31,651 nt of DNA, from positions 1 to 31,651 of the forward strand of contig CAMPGU010000014.1 of the NCBI GenBank assembly GCA_946885645.1, read 5' to 3'. Positions within the stretch are counted from its first letter, which is position 1, and every line of letters begins with the position of its first letter. A program made the position numbers and the translations under genes. Under the pieces are notes generated by a model. It worked only from the letters and a program-made list of their open reading frames with translations. It did no database searches and had not been told where the DNA came from. Origin of the DNA: an uncultured Haloferula sp. (lineage in GTDB: Bacteria > Verrucomicrobiota > Verrucomicrobiae > Verrucomicrobiales > Akkermansiaceae). Positions 20,920 through 28,567 of the stretch are shown piece by piece.

Positions 20920-22956
20920 CTAGAACGGATCATCCGGATTTCCCCACTCCGGAGTGATGCGCCACTCCTCCACGAGTTCCCGCGGGAAGTCGTCGAGGAA
21001 GCGGGAGGGGCGCTGGATGATATCGCCCGTGTAGGATTTCGGATTGATCAGCGGATAGGTCAGGTACAGCTCGTCTTTCGCCCGGGTGATCGCGACGTAG
21101 AAAAGCCGCCGCTCCTCCTCCAGTTGATCCGGATCATCGGACTCCAGGATGCGGCCGTTCGGGAATTGCCCATCGGCGAGCCAGATCACGAAGACCACCT
21201 TCCATTCCAGCCCCTTGGCCTGATGAATCGAGGAAAGGGTGACCTTCTCGTCGTCCTTTTCCGCACGGTCTCCCGTGGGCTCGCCGTCGGCGGAGCTCAG
21301 GAGCGAAAGCTGCGAGAGGAAATCGAGGACGTCCTCGAAGTTCGTCCCGTAGGCCATCAGTTGCTCGATGTCGCTGCGGCGGTTCTCGTAGTTGTCGTAG
21401 CTGGCGCGCAGGTGGTCGTCATACATGCCTTCCAGCACGCTGAAGATCATGCCCGGAGGACGGGCGAAGGTGCCGCCGGGAGTGAGTTCATCGAGGACGT
21501 AGCCGAACTGCTCCCAATGCTTCGCCGCTTTCTTCGGCGGCTTCAGCTTCGAGAGCACCTCGCTCCACACCGGGATCTCCTCCTGCTCCGCCCAGCCGGT
21601 GGCGAACCAATCCCGCCAGAGCTTGTCCGCACCGGCGGCGCCGATGCCCGGCATCAGCAGTGCGATCCGCTTGAAGCTCGTCTCGTCCCGACGGTTCGTG
21701 ACGAAGCGGAGGAAGGCGGCGACGTCCTTGATATGAGCTTGCTCGAAAAAGCGCAGCCCGCTGGTGATCGCGAAAGGGATGCCGCGCGTCGTGAGCTCCA
21801 TCTGGATCTCCAGCGACTGGAAGTGCGCCCGGTAAAGGACCGCCATCTCTTCCAGGGGGATTCCCTCGTCCCGAAGCTCCAGCATTCGCTGGGCGACGAA
21901 GGCCGCCTGCGTGGACGGATCTTCCAGCGGCACCAGCGCGGGCTTCACCCCGAGCTGCTCGCGCGCCGAGCGCAGATCCTTGTCGAAGCGGGCGCGGTTT
22001 GCCCGGATCGCCGCGTTCGAGAGGTCGAGGATCTCCGGGACGCTGCGGTAGTTCGTTTCGATCTTATGGATCCGGCAGCCCGCGTGGCGTTCGGGAAAGG
22101 AAAGGATGTTCCCCATGTCCGCGCCGCGCCAGGAATAGATCGATTGCGCGTCGTCGCCCACCGCCATGACGCTCGCCCCTCCTCCCGCGAGCAGGTCGAT
22201 CAGCTCGCTCTGGACGGCGTTCGTATCCTGATACTCGTCCACCAGGATGTGGCGGAAGCGCTTGCGATACAGGCCGAGCAGATCCTCGTCCTGCCTGAAA
22301 AGCTTCAGCGTGAGGACCAGCAAATCGTCGAAGTCCATCGAGTTCGTGTCCTTCTTCCTCTTCGCGTACCCGGCTTGGGCGCGGTGGATTTCCGCCTGCC
22401 ACTCCTCGAAATACGGATAGCGGATCCGGATGATGCTCTCCAGCGACTCGCCGGTGTTTTCAACGAGGCTGAAGATCGTCGCCAGCACGTCGGCCTTGGG
22501 AAAGCGCCGGATCTTCGTGTCGATGTCGAGCGAGGCGACGACCCCGGTCAGCAAGGACTTCTGGTCATCGCGGTCGAGGATCGAGAAGGACTTGGTGAAC
22601 CCCAGTACCTCCGCGTGGCGGCGCAGGATCCGGTTGCCGATCGAGTGGAAGGTGCCGCTCCAGAGCGCGGAAACGTCGTGCGGCACCAGGTGCCGGACCC
22701 GCTCCGTCATCTCTCGCGCCGCCTTGTTCGTGAAGGTCAGCAGGAGAATGTTCCGGGCCTCGACATCGTGATCCAAAAGGTAGGCCACCCGGTAGGTGAG
22801 CGTGCGCGTTTTCCCGGAACCGGCCCCGGCGATCACGAGGGCAGCGCCGGGAGGGGAGGTCACGGCGGCGAATTGCTCGTCGTTCAACTCCGCCCGGTAG
22901 TCGATCCCCGAGGAAGGTCCGGCCGCGTGCCGGTGCAGCGTGTACTCGCGCGCCAT
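20920..22956 (-). CDS. UvrD/PcrA/Rep-type superfamily 1 DNA helicase
   Basis: A 678-residue ATP-dependent 3'-5' helicase. Motifs in order: Q motif LNDEQFAAV (24-32), Walker A GAGSGKT (44-50), Ia LTFTNKAAREM, Ib GTFHSIGNRILRRH, II DEYQDT (240-245), III GDDAQSIYSWRGA (268-280), IV TNYRS (301-305), V SSIHQAKGLEW, and VI YVAITRAKDELYL. It unwinds DNA in repair or replication restart. The protein stops soon after motif VI plus about 45 residues, so it lacks the long C-terminal tail and Tudor-like domain of PcrA/UvrD. It may therefore be a distinct paralogue. It follows livF by 58 nt, and a hairpin sits directly before its ATG. Confidence 0.93.
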   Translation of the reverse strand: MAREYTLHRHAAGPSSGIDYRAELNDEQFAAVTSPPGAALVIAGAGSGKTRTLTYRVAYLLDHDVEARNILLLTFTNKAAREMTERVRHLVPHDVSALWSGTFHSIGNRILRRHAEVLGFTKSFSILDRDDQKSLLTGVVASLDIDTKIRRFPKADVLATIFSLVENTGESLESIIRIRYPYFEEWQAEIHRAQAGYAKRKKDTNSMDFDDLLVLTLKLFRQDEDLLGLYRKRFRHILVDEYQDTNAVQSELIDLLAGGGASVMAVGDDAQSIYSWRGADMGNILSFPERHAGCRIHKIETNYRSVPEILDLSNAAIRANRARFDKDLRSAREQLGVKPALVPLEDPSTQAAFVAQRMLELRDEGIPLEEMAVLYRAHFQSLEIQMELTTRGIPFAITSGLRFFEQAHIKDVAAFLRFVTNRRDETSFKRIALLMPGIGAAGADKLWRDWFATGWAEQEEIPVWSEVLSKLKPPKKAAKHWEQFGYVLDELTPGGTFARPPGMIFSVLEGMYDDHLRASYDNYENRRSDIEQLMAYGTNFEDVLDFLSQLSLLSSADGEPTGDRAEKDDEKVTLSSIHQAKGLEWKVVFVIWLADGQFPNGRILESDDPDQLEEERRLFYVAITRAKDELYLTYPLINPKSYTGDIIQRPSRFLDDFPRELVEEWRITPEWGNPDDPF

Positions 22957-22957
22957 G

Positions 22958-22972
22958 CCGCGAGCTTCGCGG
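22958..22972 (-). promoter_or_regulatory. Stem-loop next to the helicase start codon
   Basis: CCGCGA-AGC-TCGCGG on the minus strand forms a perfect 6-bp stem with a 3-nt loop, ending one base before the helicase ATG (22956). It takes up the ribosome-binding position, like the hairpin before the receptor gene. A role in limiting translation is inference. Confidence 0.35.
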
Positions 22973-23014
22973 ATTCCGCGTGGGGATCAAGGGCGCGGTG
23001 ACGGGCGAGGACGG

Positions 23015-23722
23015 TCACCCGCCCAAATACGCCTCCTGCACGCGCGGGTTCGCCTTCAGATCGGCGGAGGGGCCCTCCAGCAGCACGGCTCCGGTCTCCA
23101 GCACGTAGCCGTAGGAGGAGACGTCCAGCGCCAGATTCGCGTTCTGCTCGACTAGCAGGATCGTCAGCCCTTGCTCGCGGTTGATTTCCACGATCCGCTC
23201 GAAAATCGACTTCACCAGCAGCGGGGCGATGCCGAGCGAGGGTTCGTCGAGCATGAGGAATTTCGGATTCCCCAGCAGGGCCCGGCCGATCGCCAGCATC
23301 TGTTGCTCGCCGCCGGAAAGCGTTCCCGCGGCCTGGCTCTCGCGCTCCTTCAGGCGCGGAAAGAGATGGTAAACGTAATCCGTCTGCTTCGCCACCCATG
23401 CCTTGTCGCGCTGGAGGTAAGCTCCCATCGCCAGGTTTTCTTGTACCGTCAGGTTCGCGAAGATCATGCGGCCCTCGGGCACGTGGCAGAGCCCGCGGGA
23501 GACGATCTTGTGGGCGGGGATGCCGGTGATGTCCGCCCCCTCGTAACGGATGCTCCCCGAGGCCGCTTTCACCAGGCCGGACAAAGCCCGCAAGGTGGTG
23601 GATTTCCCGGCTCCGTTGGCACCGATCAAGGTTACGATGCTCCCTTGCGGCACGCTTATGGAAACGCCGTGCAGCGCTTTGATCGCGCCGTAGGAAACAT
23701 GGAGATTCTCGACCTCAAGCAT
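23015..23722 (-). CDS. livF: Branched-chain amino acid-type ABC transporter ATPase LivF
   Basis: A 235-residue ATPase with Walker A GANGAGKST (34-42), ABC signature LSGGEQQ (135-141), Walker B FLMLDEPSLG (155-164) and the LivF-typical LLVEQNANLAL. With LivG it powers uptake of branched-chain or related amino acids through LivH/LivM. The ATG at 23722 (MLEVENLHVSYG) is the family start; an upstream in-frame ATG at 23755 would run deeper into livG. The chosen start overlaps the last 8 nt of livG. No terminator follows before the helicase gene. Confidence 0.94.
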   Translation of the reverse strand: MLEVENLHVSYGAIKALHGVSISVPQGSIVTLIGANGAGKSTTLRALSGLVKAASGSIRYEGADITGIPAHKIVSRGLCHVPEGRMIFANLTVQENLAMGAYLQRDKAWVAKQTDYVYHLFPRLKERESQAAGTLSGGEQQMLAIGRALLGNPKFLMLDEPSLGIAPLLVKSIFERIVEINREQGLTILLVEQNANLALDVSSYGYVLETGAVLLEGPSADLKANPRVQEAYLGG

Positions 23723-24509
23723 TGGATGATTCGCTCGGATGGGCTGCGGTTCCAAGGTAAGCTTCGATGACCTTCGGGTGGCACTGGATTTCCTTCGGCG
23801 TCCCTTCGGCGATCTTCCGGCCGTATTCCAGCACGGCGATGCGTTCGCAGATGCCCATGACGACCTTCATGTCGTGCTCCACGAGCAGGACGGCGAGCTG
23901 GTAGCGGTCCTTGATGAAGCGGATGAGGTGCATGAGGTCGTCCTTCTCCGAGGGATTCATTCCCGCCGCCGGTTCGTCGAGCAGCAGCAGCTTCGGCCGG
24001 GTGGCCAGCGCCCGGACGATTTCCAAGCGGCGCTGGTCGCCGTAGGGCAGGGAAACGGCCATTTCGTCGCGGAATTTCGCGAGCCCGAAGATTTCGAGCA
24101 GTTCCAGGGCATCCTTCTCGATCTCCGCCTCGCTCTCGCGCCAGGCTTTGCCCCGCAGCAGGGATCCGAGATAGCCCTGCGGGTTGTGGAGTTGCTTGGC
24201 CACGCGGATGTTGTCCAGGACGCTCAGCGAAGCGAAGAGGCGGATGTTCTGGAAAGTCCTGGCGATTCCGTGCGCGGCGAGCCGGCTGGGCTTGATGCCG
24301 GCGGTGTCGCGGCCGTCGAAGCGGATCACTCCGGAGGTGGGCTGGTACACCCCGGTGATCATGTTGAATGCCGTGGTTTTGCCCGCGCCGTTCGGCCCGA
24401 TGAGCCCGACGAGCTCGCCCGTCCGGATCCCGGTTGTCAGCTCGCACACGGCCGTGAGGCCGCCGAACTTGATGGTGACGTTTTCCAGCTCCAGCAGGGG
24501 CGCGCTCAT
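23715..24509 (-). CDS. livG: Branched-chain amino acid-type ABC transporter ATPase LivG
   Basis: A 264-residue ATPase: MSAPLLELENVTIKFGG, Walker A GPNGAGKTT (38-46), the LivG-typical insertion with ARTFQNIRLF, signature-region LPYGDQRRLEI, Walker B LLLLDEPAAGMNP and the H-loop LLVEHDMKVVM. The start ATG at 24509 overlaps the livM stop as ATGA. The same frame stays open far upstream, inside livM, but those residues are an out-of-frame reading of livM. It works with LivF as the motor heterodimer. Confidence 0.95.
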   Translation of the reverse strand: MSAPLLELENVTIKFGGLTAVCELTTGIRTGELVGLIGPNGAGKTTAFNMITGVYQPTSGVIRFDGRDTAGIKPSRLAAHGIARTFQNIRLFASLSVLDNIRVAKQLHNPQGYLGSLLRGKAWRESEAEIEKDALELLEIFGLAKFRDEMAVSLPYGDQRRLEIVRALATRPKLLLLDEPAAGMNPSEKDDLMHLIRFIKDRYQLAVLLVEHDMKVVMGICERIAVLEYGRKIAEGTPKEIQCHPKVIEAYLGTAAHPSESSNA

Positions 24510-25426
24510 ACGGTGGAACGACGCTTCAGGGTGAGGAGGGAAGCCAGGCCGCCGGGGCGCAGGAGCATCAGGAGGATGATCAGGAGAGCATAGATGATCA
24601 TGCGGTATTCCGCGAAGTCGCGCAGGAACTCCGGCAGTACGGTGAGCAGGATCGCCGCCCCGATGACTCCCGCGGTGCGGCCCATGCCGCCGAGGATGAC
24701 CATGACCACGATCTCCACCGACTTCAGCCAATCGAAACCGGTGGGTGCGAGGAACTGCTTGTGGTGGGCGTACAGGCCGCCCGCGATGCCGGCGAAAAAG
24801 GAGCCCGTCACGAAGGCGACGACCTTGTAGCGGGTGGTGCTGATGCCGGAAGACTCGGCGGCGATCTCGTCGTCGTGCACGGCGAGGAAGCCGCGGCCAT
24901 AGGTGGAATTCACCAGTGCGGTGATCGTGTAAACCGTCACGGCAGCCAGACCGAAGGTCCATCCGAGGTTCGTGAATTTCGGGATGCCCTTCAGGCCGCT
25001 GGCCGCCCCGACCGCCTCCGTGTTCTGCGCGATCACCCGGATGATCTCCCCGAATCCGAGAGTCACGATCGCGAGGTAATCGCCACGCAAGCGGAGCGAG
25101 GGCACGCCGACGGTCAAGCCCACCAGTGCCGCGAGGAGGCCGCCCGCCAGCAGCGAGACAGGAAACATCGCCTTGGCATTCGCGCCGAGCTGGAGGGAAA
25201 TCCAGGCTGCGAAATACCCTCCCACCGCCATGAAGCCCGCATGGCCCAGGCTGAATTGGCCGGTGTGGCCGTTGATCAGATTCAGGCTAACCGCCAGGAT
25301 GATCGCGATCCCCACGTCGATCCCGATGCCCAGGTAGTAGCGGTTGAAGGAATCCGAAAAGAAGGACAGCAGCACCGCCAGCGCGATGCCCGTGAAAAGC
25401 CAGCGTTTTGCTCCGGGGAGAGGCAT
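24506..25426 (-). CDS. livM: Branched-chain amino acid-type ABC transporter permease LivM
   Basis: A 306-residue permease with 8-10 predicted membrane helices. LivM hallmarks are AVSLNLINGHTGQFSLGHAG, SLRLRGDYLAIVTLGFGEII and EVVVMVILGGMG-like VEIVVMVILGGMGRTAG. The start ATG shares one base with the livH stop (TGATG at 25428-25424), which suggests coupled translation. Together with LivH it forms the membrane channel. The open frame further upstream is a shadow of livH. Confidence 0.94.
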   Translation of the reverse strand: MPLPGAKRWLFTGIALAVLLSFFSDSFNRYYLGIGIDVGIAIILAVSLNLINGHTGQFSLGHAGFMAVGGYFAAWISLQLGANAKAMFPVSLLAGGLLAALVGLTVGVPSLRLRGDYLAIVTLGFGEIIRVIAQNTEAVGAASGLKGIPKFTNLGWTFGLAAVTVYTITALVNSTYGRGFLAVHDDEIAAESSGISTTRYKVVAFVTGSFFAGIAGGLYAHHKQFLAPTGFDWLKSVEIVVMVILGGMGRTAGVIGAAILLTVLPEFLRDFAEYRMIIYALLIILLMLLRPGGLASLLTLKRRSTV

Positions 25427-26343
25427 CAGACTTTCTCGATGGTGGCGCGGCCCAGCAGGCCCGCGGGTTTGAAGAGGAGGATCAGGATCAGGATCCCGAA
25501 GGCGATGGCATCCCGGTAGTTCGAGAGCCCGGGGATTCCCCCTGCAAAGGTCTCCAGCACGCCGATCAGAAGGCCGCCGAGGACAGCGCCGGGCAGATTC
25601 CCGATCCCGCCGACCACGGCGGCGATGAAAGCGCGCAGGCCGGGCTGGACGCCCATCAAGGGCTCGATGCCCGGGGCCTTCATCGAATAAAGGATCCCAG
25701 CGATCGCCGCGAGGGCGGAACCGAGCCCGAAGGTGAAGGAGATGATGCGGTTCACAGGAACCCCCATCAGGGAAGCCGCCTGCTGGTTGAAGGAAACCGC
25801 TCTCATCGCCGTGCCGATCTTCGATTTCTGCACGATGAGCCACATCGCGGCCAGAAGGGTCATCGTTACGAGGGGAACGATGAGATCGGTGCTGCCGAAG
25901 ATCAGTTTGCCGGCTTGAAACTGCTTTTCCGGCAGGAGGCGCGGGAAGGATCGCGTGGCGGAACCCAGCACCGCATCGTTCTGGCAGGTGAATTCGATGA
26001 AGAGCGAGACGCCGATGGCGGTGATCAGAACCGTCAGCTTCGGCCGGTTCCGCAGGGGCCGGTAGGCCAGATACTCGATCAACATGCCGATGCACGCGCA
26101 CACTGCCGCTGCCACGATGAAGACCATGACGGCCCCGAAGACCGATTGCGGTCCCAGCATTTTCTCCACCAGCGGAGCGAGAAAGAAGGCCGCGAAGGCC
26201 CCCAGCATCAGCACGTCGCTGTGGGCGAAGTTGATGAAGCGCAGCACCCCGTAAACCATGGTGTAGCCCAGGGCGATAAGGGCGTAGATCGAGCCAAGGC
26301 CGAGACCGTTGATGAGCTGCTGGACCGTTTGTTGGAAATCCAC
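25426..26343 (-). CDS. livH: Branched-chain amino acid-type ABC transporter permease LivH
   Basis: A 305-residue permease: NGLGLGSIYALIALGYTMVYG at the N-terminus, LRFINFAHSDVLMLGAF, IEYLAYRPLRNRPKL, and late blocks ISFTFGLGSALAAIAGILY and FIAAVVGGIGNLPGAVLGG. All are diagnostic of LivH. The start is GTG (26343-26341), with no Shine-Dalgarno sequence. It is separated from livK by a 74-nt gap with a small hairpin, while all downstream liv genes overlap. This is consistent with higher binding-protein expression. Confidence 0.95.
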   Translation of the reverse strand: MDFQQTVQQLINGLGLGSIYALIALGYTMVYGVLRFINFAHSDVLMLGAFAAFFLAPLVEKMLGPQSVFGAVMVFIVAAAVCACIGMLIEYLAYRPLRNRPKLTVLITAIGVSLFIEFTCQNDAVLGSATRSFPRLLPEKQFQAGKLIFGSTDLIVPLVTMTLLAAMWLIVQKSKIGTAMRAVSFNQQAASLMGVPVNRIISFTFGLGSALAAIAGILYSMKAPGIEPLMGVQPGLRAFIAAVVGGIGNLPGAVLGGLLIGVLETFAGGIPGLSNYRDAIAFGILILILLFKPAGLLGRATIEKV

Positions 26344-26389
26344 GTGCTTGAAACGGGTTGGCAGCCTGTGGCCGTTGTGGGATCGATCA

Positions 26390-26402
26390 CGGGGATTCCC
26401 CG
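26390..26402 (-). other. Small livK-livH intercistronic hairpin
   Basis: CGGGG-AAT-CCCCG on the minus strand is a perfect 5-bp stem with a 3-nt loop, 15 nt after the livK stop. There is no T-tract, so it is not an intrinsic terminator. It could protect the 3' end of a livK segment, a common way to obtain more binding protein than permease. This is inference from position. Confidence 0.3.
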
Positions 26403-26417
26403 GCAGCCGCGTCGTTC

Positions 26418-27563
26418 TTACGGGTTCACCGTGGCGGTGTAGCGGAACTTCTCGTCTTCGATCTTGATGAAGACCAGTGCCTTCACGGCATCGCGGTTGG
26501 CATCGAGGGAGAATTTACCGCTCACGCCCTCGAAATCCTTGGTCGCGGCGATTGCGTCGCGGAGTTTGGGGCCCTCCGTAGTGCCGGCGCGTTTGATGGC
26601 ATCGGCGAGCAAGTAGGCGGAGTCGTAGCCCAGCACGGCCATCGCGTCCGGAACCTTGCCGTCGAAGCGCTTCTTATAGGCCTCCACGAAGGCGGTCATC
26701 TTCGGGGTTCCCTGGTCCGCGGCGCAGTGGGTGGAGAAGTAGTTGCCGTTCATGGACTCCTTGCCGATGTCGAGCAGCACGGAGCTTTCCCAGCCGTCTC
26801 CGCCGAAGAGCGGGGCGGTCAGGCCGACTTGCTTGGCCTGGATCGCGATCAAGGCGACATCCGTGTAGTAGCCCGGAACGAACACGGCCTGCGGCTCGTT
26901 GTTCTTGATCGTGGTGAGCTGGGCCTTGAAGTCCTTGTCGCCGCCGTTGTAGTCGAGCTCGGTGACCAGCGTGCCGCCGTTGGCGAGGAACTTGTCCTTG
27001 AAGCACTTCGCGAGCCCCTTGCTGTAGTCGCTCTTCACGTCCGTCAGCATCGCCACTTTGGTGGCCTTGAGCTCCTGGGTGGCGAAATTGGCCAGCGCGG
27101 CACCCTGGAAGGGATCGGTGAAGCAGGCGCGGAAAATGTAATCGCCCGCCTGGGTGACGGCAGGGTTCGTCGAGGCCGGGGAGATCATCGGGATCTGGCT
27201 CTGCTGGCAGATCGGCGCGGCTTCCAGCGAGCGGCTGGAGGCGACTTCACCGAGGATCGCGACGACGCCGTCCTTTGAAATCAGCTTGTTGACTGCATTG
27301 GCCGGCTCCCCGGGCTTGGACTGATCGTCCTCCGTCAGCAGCTCGATCTTTTTCCCCAGCACTCCGCCCGCGGCGTTGATCTCCTCGATCGCGAGCAGGG
27401 TGCCCTCGTGCGAGGACATCCCGAAGGTCGCTTCCTTGCCGGTAAGGGATGCGAATTCGCCGATCCTGATCGTTTCCCCGTCGCCTTTCTTGCAACTGGA
27501 GAAGCCCAGCGCGGAGGCGATTGAAATGGCTGCCAGCGGGAAAAGGAAATGAGGGTTCTTCAT
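26418..27563 (-). CDS. livK: Branched-chain amino acid-type ABC transporter substrate-binding protein LivK
   Basis: A 381-residue periplasmic binding protein (Leu/Ile/Val-binding, type I fold). The signal sequence ends ALGFSSCKK, and the Cys at about residue 24 is probably a lipoprotein anchor, although the residue at -3 is an unusual Phe. Family blocks are IRIGEFASLTG, AIEEINAAGGVLGKKIEL, NKLISKDGVVAILG, PMISPASTNPAVT and LGYDSAYLLADAI. The ligand could be branched-chain or other amino acids or short amides. The ATG at 27563 gives the signal peptide directly; the frame upstream to 27740 adds unrelated residues. It is the first gene of livKHMGF. Confidence 0.93.
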   Translation of the reverse strand: MKNPHFLFPLAAISIASALGFSSCKKGDGETIRIGEFASLTGKEATFGMSSHEGTLLAIEEINAAGGVLGKKIELLTEDDQSKPGEPANAVNKLISKDGVVAILGEVASSRSLEAAPICQQSQIPMISPASTNPAVTQAGDYIFRACFTDPFQGAALANFATQELKATKVAMLTDVKSDYSKGLAKCFKDKFLANGGTLVTELDYNGGDKDFKAQLTTIKNNEPQAVFVPGYYTDVALIAIQAKQVGLTAPLFGGDGWESSVLLDIGKESMNGNYFSTHCAADQGTPKMTAFVEAYKKRFDGKVPDAMAVLGYDSAYLLADAIKRAGTTEGPKLRDAIAATKDFEGVSGKFSLDANRDAVKALVFIKIEDEKFRYTATVNP

Positions 27564-27698
27564 CGGGGAAAGGAATCGGATCGGAATACCGGAGCGAAAG
27601 CTAGGAAGCCGACCGGACGAGCGCAACCGTAAAGCAGGATCTGTACCCCTTCCGCGGGCGGGGCTTGCGGATTTTTCCGCCGCTGATAGGCTCTTCTC
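27564..27698. promoter_or_regulatory. Divergent promoter region between livK and the nucleotidyltransferase cassette
   Basis: A 135-nt gap between divergent genes. On the plus strand TTGCGG (27665-27670), a 16-nt spacer and TAGGCT (27687-27692) form a weak sigma-70-like pair, with a predicted start at or next to the GTG at 27699. That would make a leaderless message, and no Shine-Dalgarno sequence is present. Each hexamer matches consensus at only 3 of 6 positions. No clear promoter for livK was seen. Confidence 0.25.
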
Positions 27699-28034
27699 GT
27701 GATCCCGGAGGACCATGTCTGGCTGAACCCGCTCATCCACGAGCGTTGGCTCTTCATGGCGGGCAAGATCGAGCGCCAGCCCGAACTCCTGGAGATCCCG
27801 CTGAAAAATATCGCCCGCTGGATCGCGATGGACCGCCTGGGCGACGTCCGGCCGCTGATCCTGTGGCGGGAACGGATCGAAAAAGCGAAATCCTCCAAGG
27901 AGGCTTTCGCGGATCTGCTCGCCTTCCTCCGGGATGACGGGGAGGAGGCCCGTTTCATGAAAAGCTGCTCACCGTTTCCGGGAGTGCTCAGTGAGGAAGA
28001 AATGGATCGGTTCCTATGCGCTTGGACACACTGA
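27699..28034 (+). CDS. Small protein paired with a nucleotidyltransferase; function unknown
   Basis: A 111-residue, mostly helical, soluble protein starting at GTG (27699). The pattern ENIRRWI-like KNIARWIAMDRLG (36-48), then a conserved Trp (LILWRERI) and a C-terminal SPFPGVLSEEE is one I associate with small proteins encoded just before nucleotidyltransferases in many bacteria. That is from memory, not a search. It overlaps the downstream nucleotidyltransferase gene by 19 nt, which argues for coupled translation and a shared function. A toxin-antitoxin-like or regulatory pair is possible; nothing in the sequence proves it. Confidence 0.7.
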   Translation: MIPEDHVWLNPLIHERWLFMAGKIERQPELLEIPLKNIARWIAMDRLGDVRPLILWRERIEKAKSSKEAFADLLAFLRDDGEEARFMKSCSPFPGVLSEEEMDRFLCAWTH

Positions 28035-28567
28035 AACACTTGGTCTCCTCCGTAGCCAAGTTATCAGAGGCGGAGAAAATCATTGTTTTTGGGTCGGCGT
28101 CTCTTTTGCCATCGTTCCCCGAGCTCGGAGATGATCAAGCAGGGCCCTTGGCACGGACCCACGACGCGGATTTGATTATTACTCCATTCGTCGAAGAGGT
28201 AGGAAAGTTGCTTCACATCACGTTCGGAGAGAGCCGGCCCTTCCACACCCACTTCGGTTACTACGCCGATATCGTCCGTCCCATTGCCTTCGAGCAATTT
28301 CCGAAAGGCTGGGACGACCGCTTGGTCCCGCTGCAGGGGGTCGAGAGGGTGTTCTGCCTAGAGCCCCACGATATGGCGGCGGCGAAGTGTCAGGCCGGGA
28401 GGCAGAAGGATATCGATCTGTTGGCCTTGCTCATCTCGACGGGTCGGCTGGATCCGGAGCTCTTGCGGGAGCGCCTTTTTGCCGTCGCGATGCGGGAAGC
28501 GATGATCGTGCGCTCGCACAACATCCTGCGCGAGGCGATCAAGAAGGCTGCCTCCTCAGCCTCCTGA
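28016..28567 (+). CDS. DUF6036-like nucleotidyltransferase
   Basis: A 183-residue protein with the minimal nucleotidyltransferase signature: GSASLL (Gly26-Ser27), the metal-binding Asp50-Ala51-Asp52 in RTHDADLII, and the C-terminal MAAAKCQAGRQKDIDLL (120-136), whose GRxKD is typical of DUF6036 and related antitoxin-type nucleotidyltransferases. It would transfer a nucleotide to a protein or RNA target, possibly its small partner. The first 300 bases look richer in A/T than the neighbours, hinting at transfer. Its stop lies 12 nt inside the end of the convergent phosphodiesterase gene. Confidence 0.8.
   Translation: MRLDTLKHLVSSVAKLSEAEKIIVFGSASLLPSFPELGDDQAGPLARTHDADLIITPFVEEVGKLLHITFGESRPFHTHFGYYADIVRPIAFEQFPKGWDDRLVPLQGVERVFCLEPHDMAAAKCQAGRQKDIDLLALLISTGRLDPELLRERLFAVAMREAMIVRSHNILREAIKKAASSAS

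Noticed and set aside
20848..23001. 717-residue plus-strand open frame opposite the helicase gene
   Set aside because: The opposite strand carries all SF1 helicase motifs in order. The plus frame is a charge-rich shadow.
25427..26101. Upstream extension of the livM frame (and likewise livG to 24962)
   Set aside because: These residues are out-of-frame readings of livH and livM. Family starts coincide with stop-start overlaps at 25426 and 24509.
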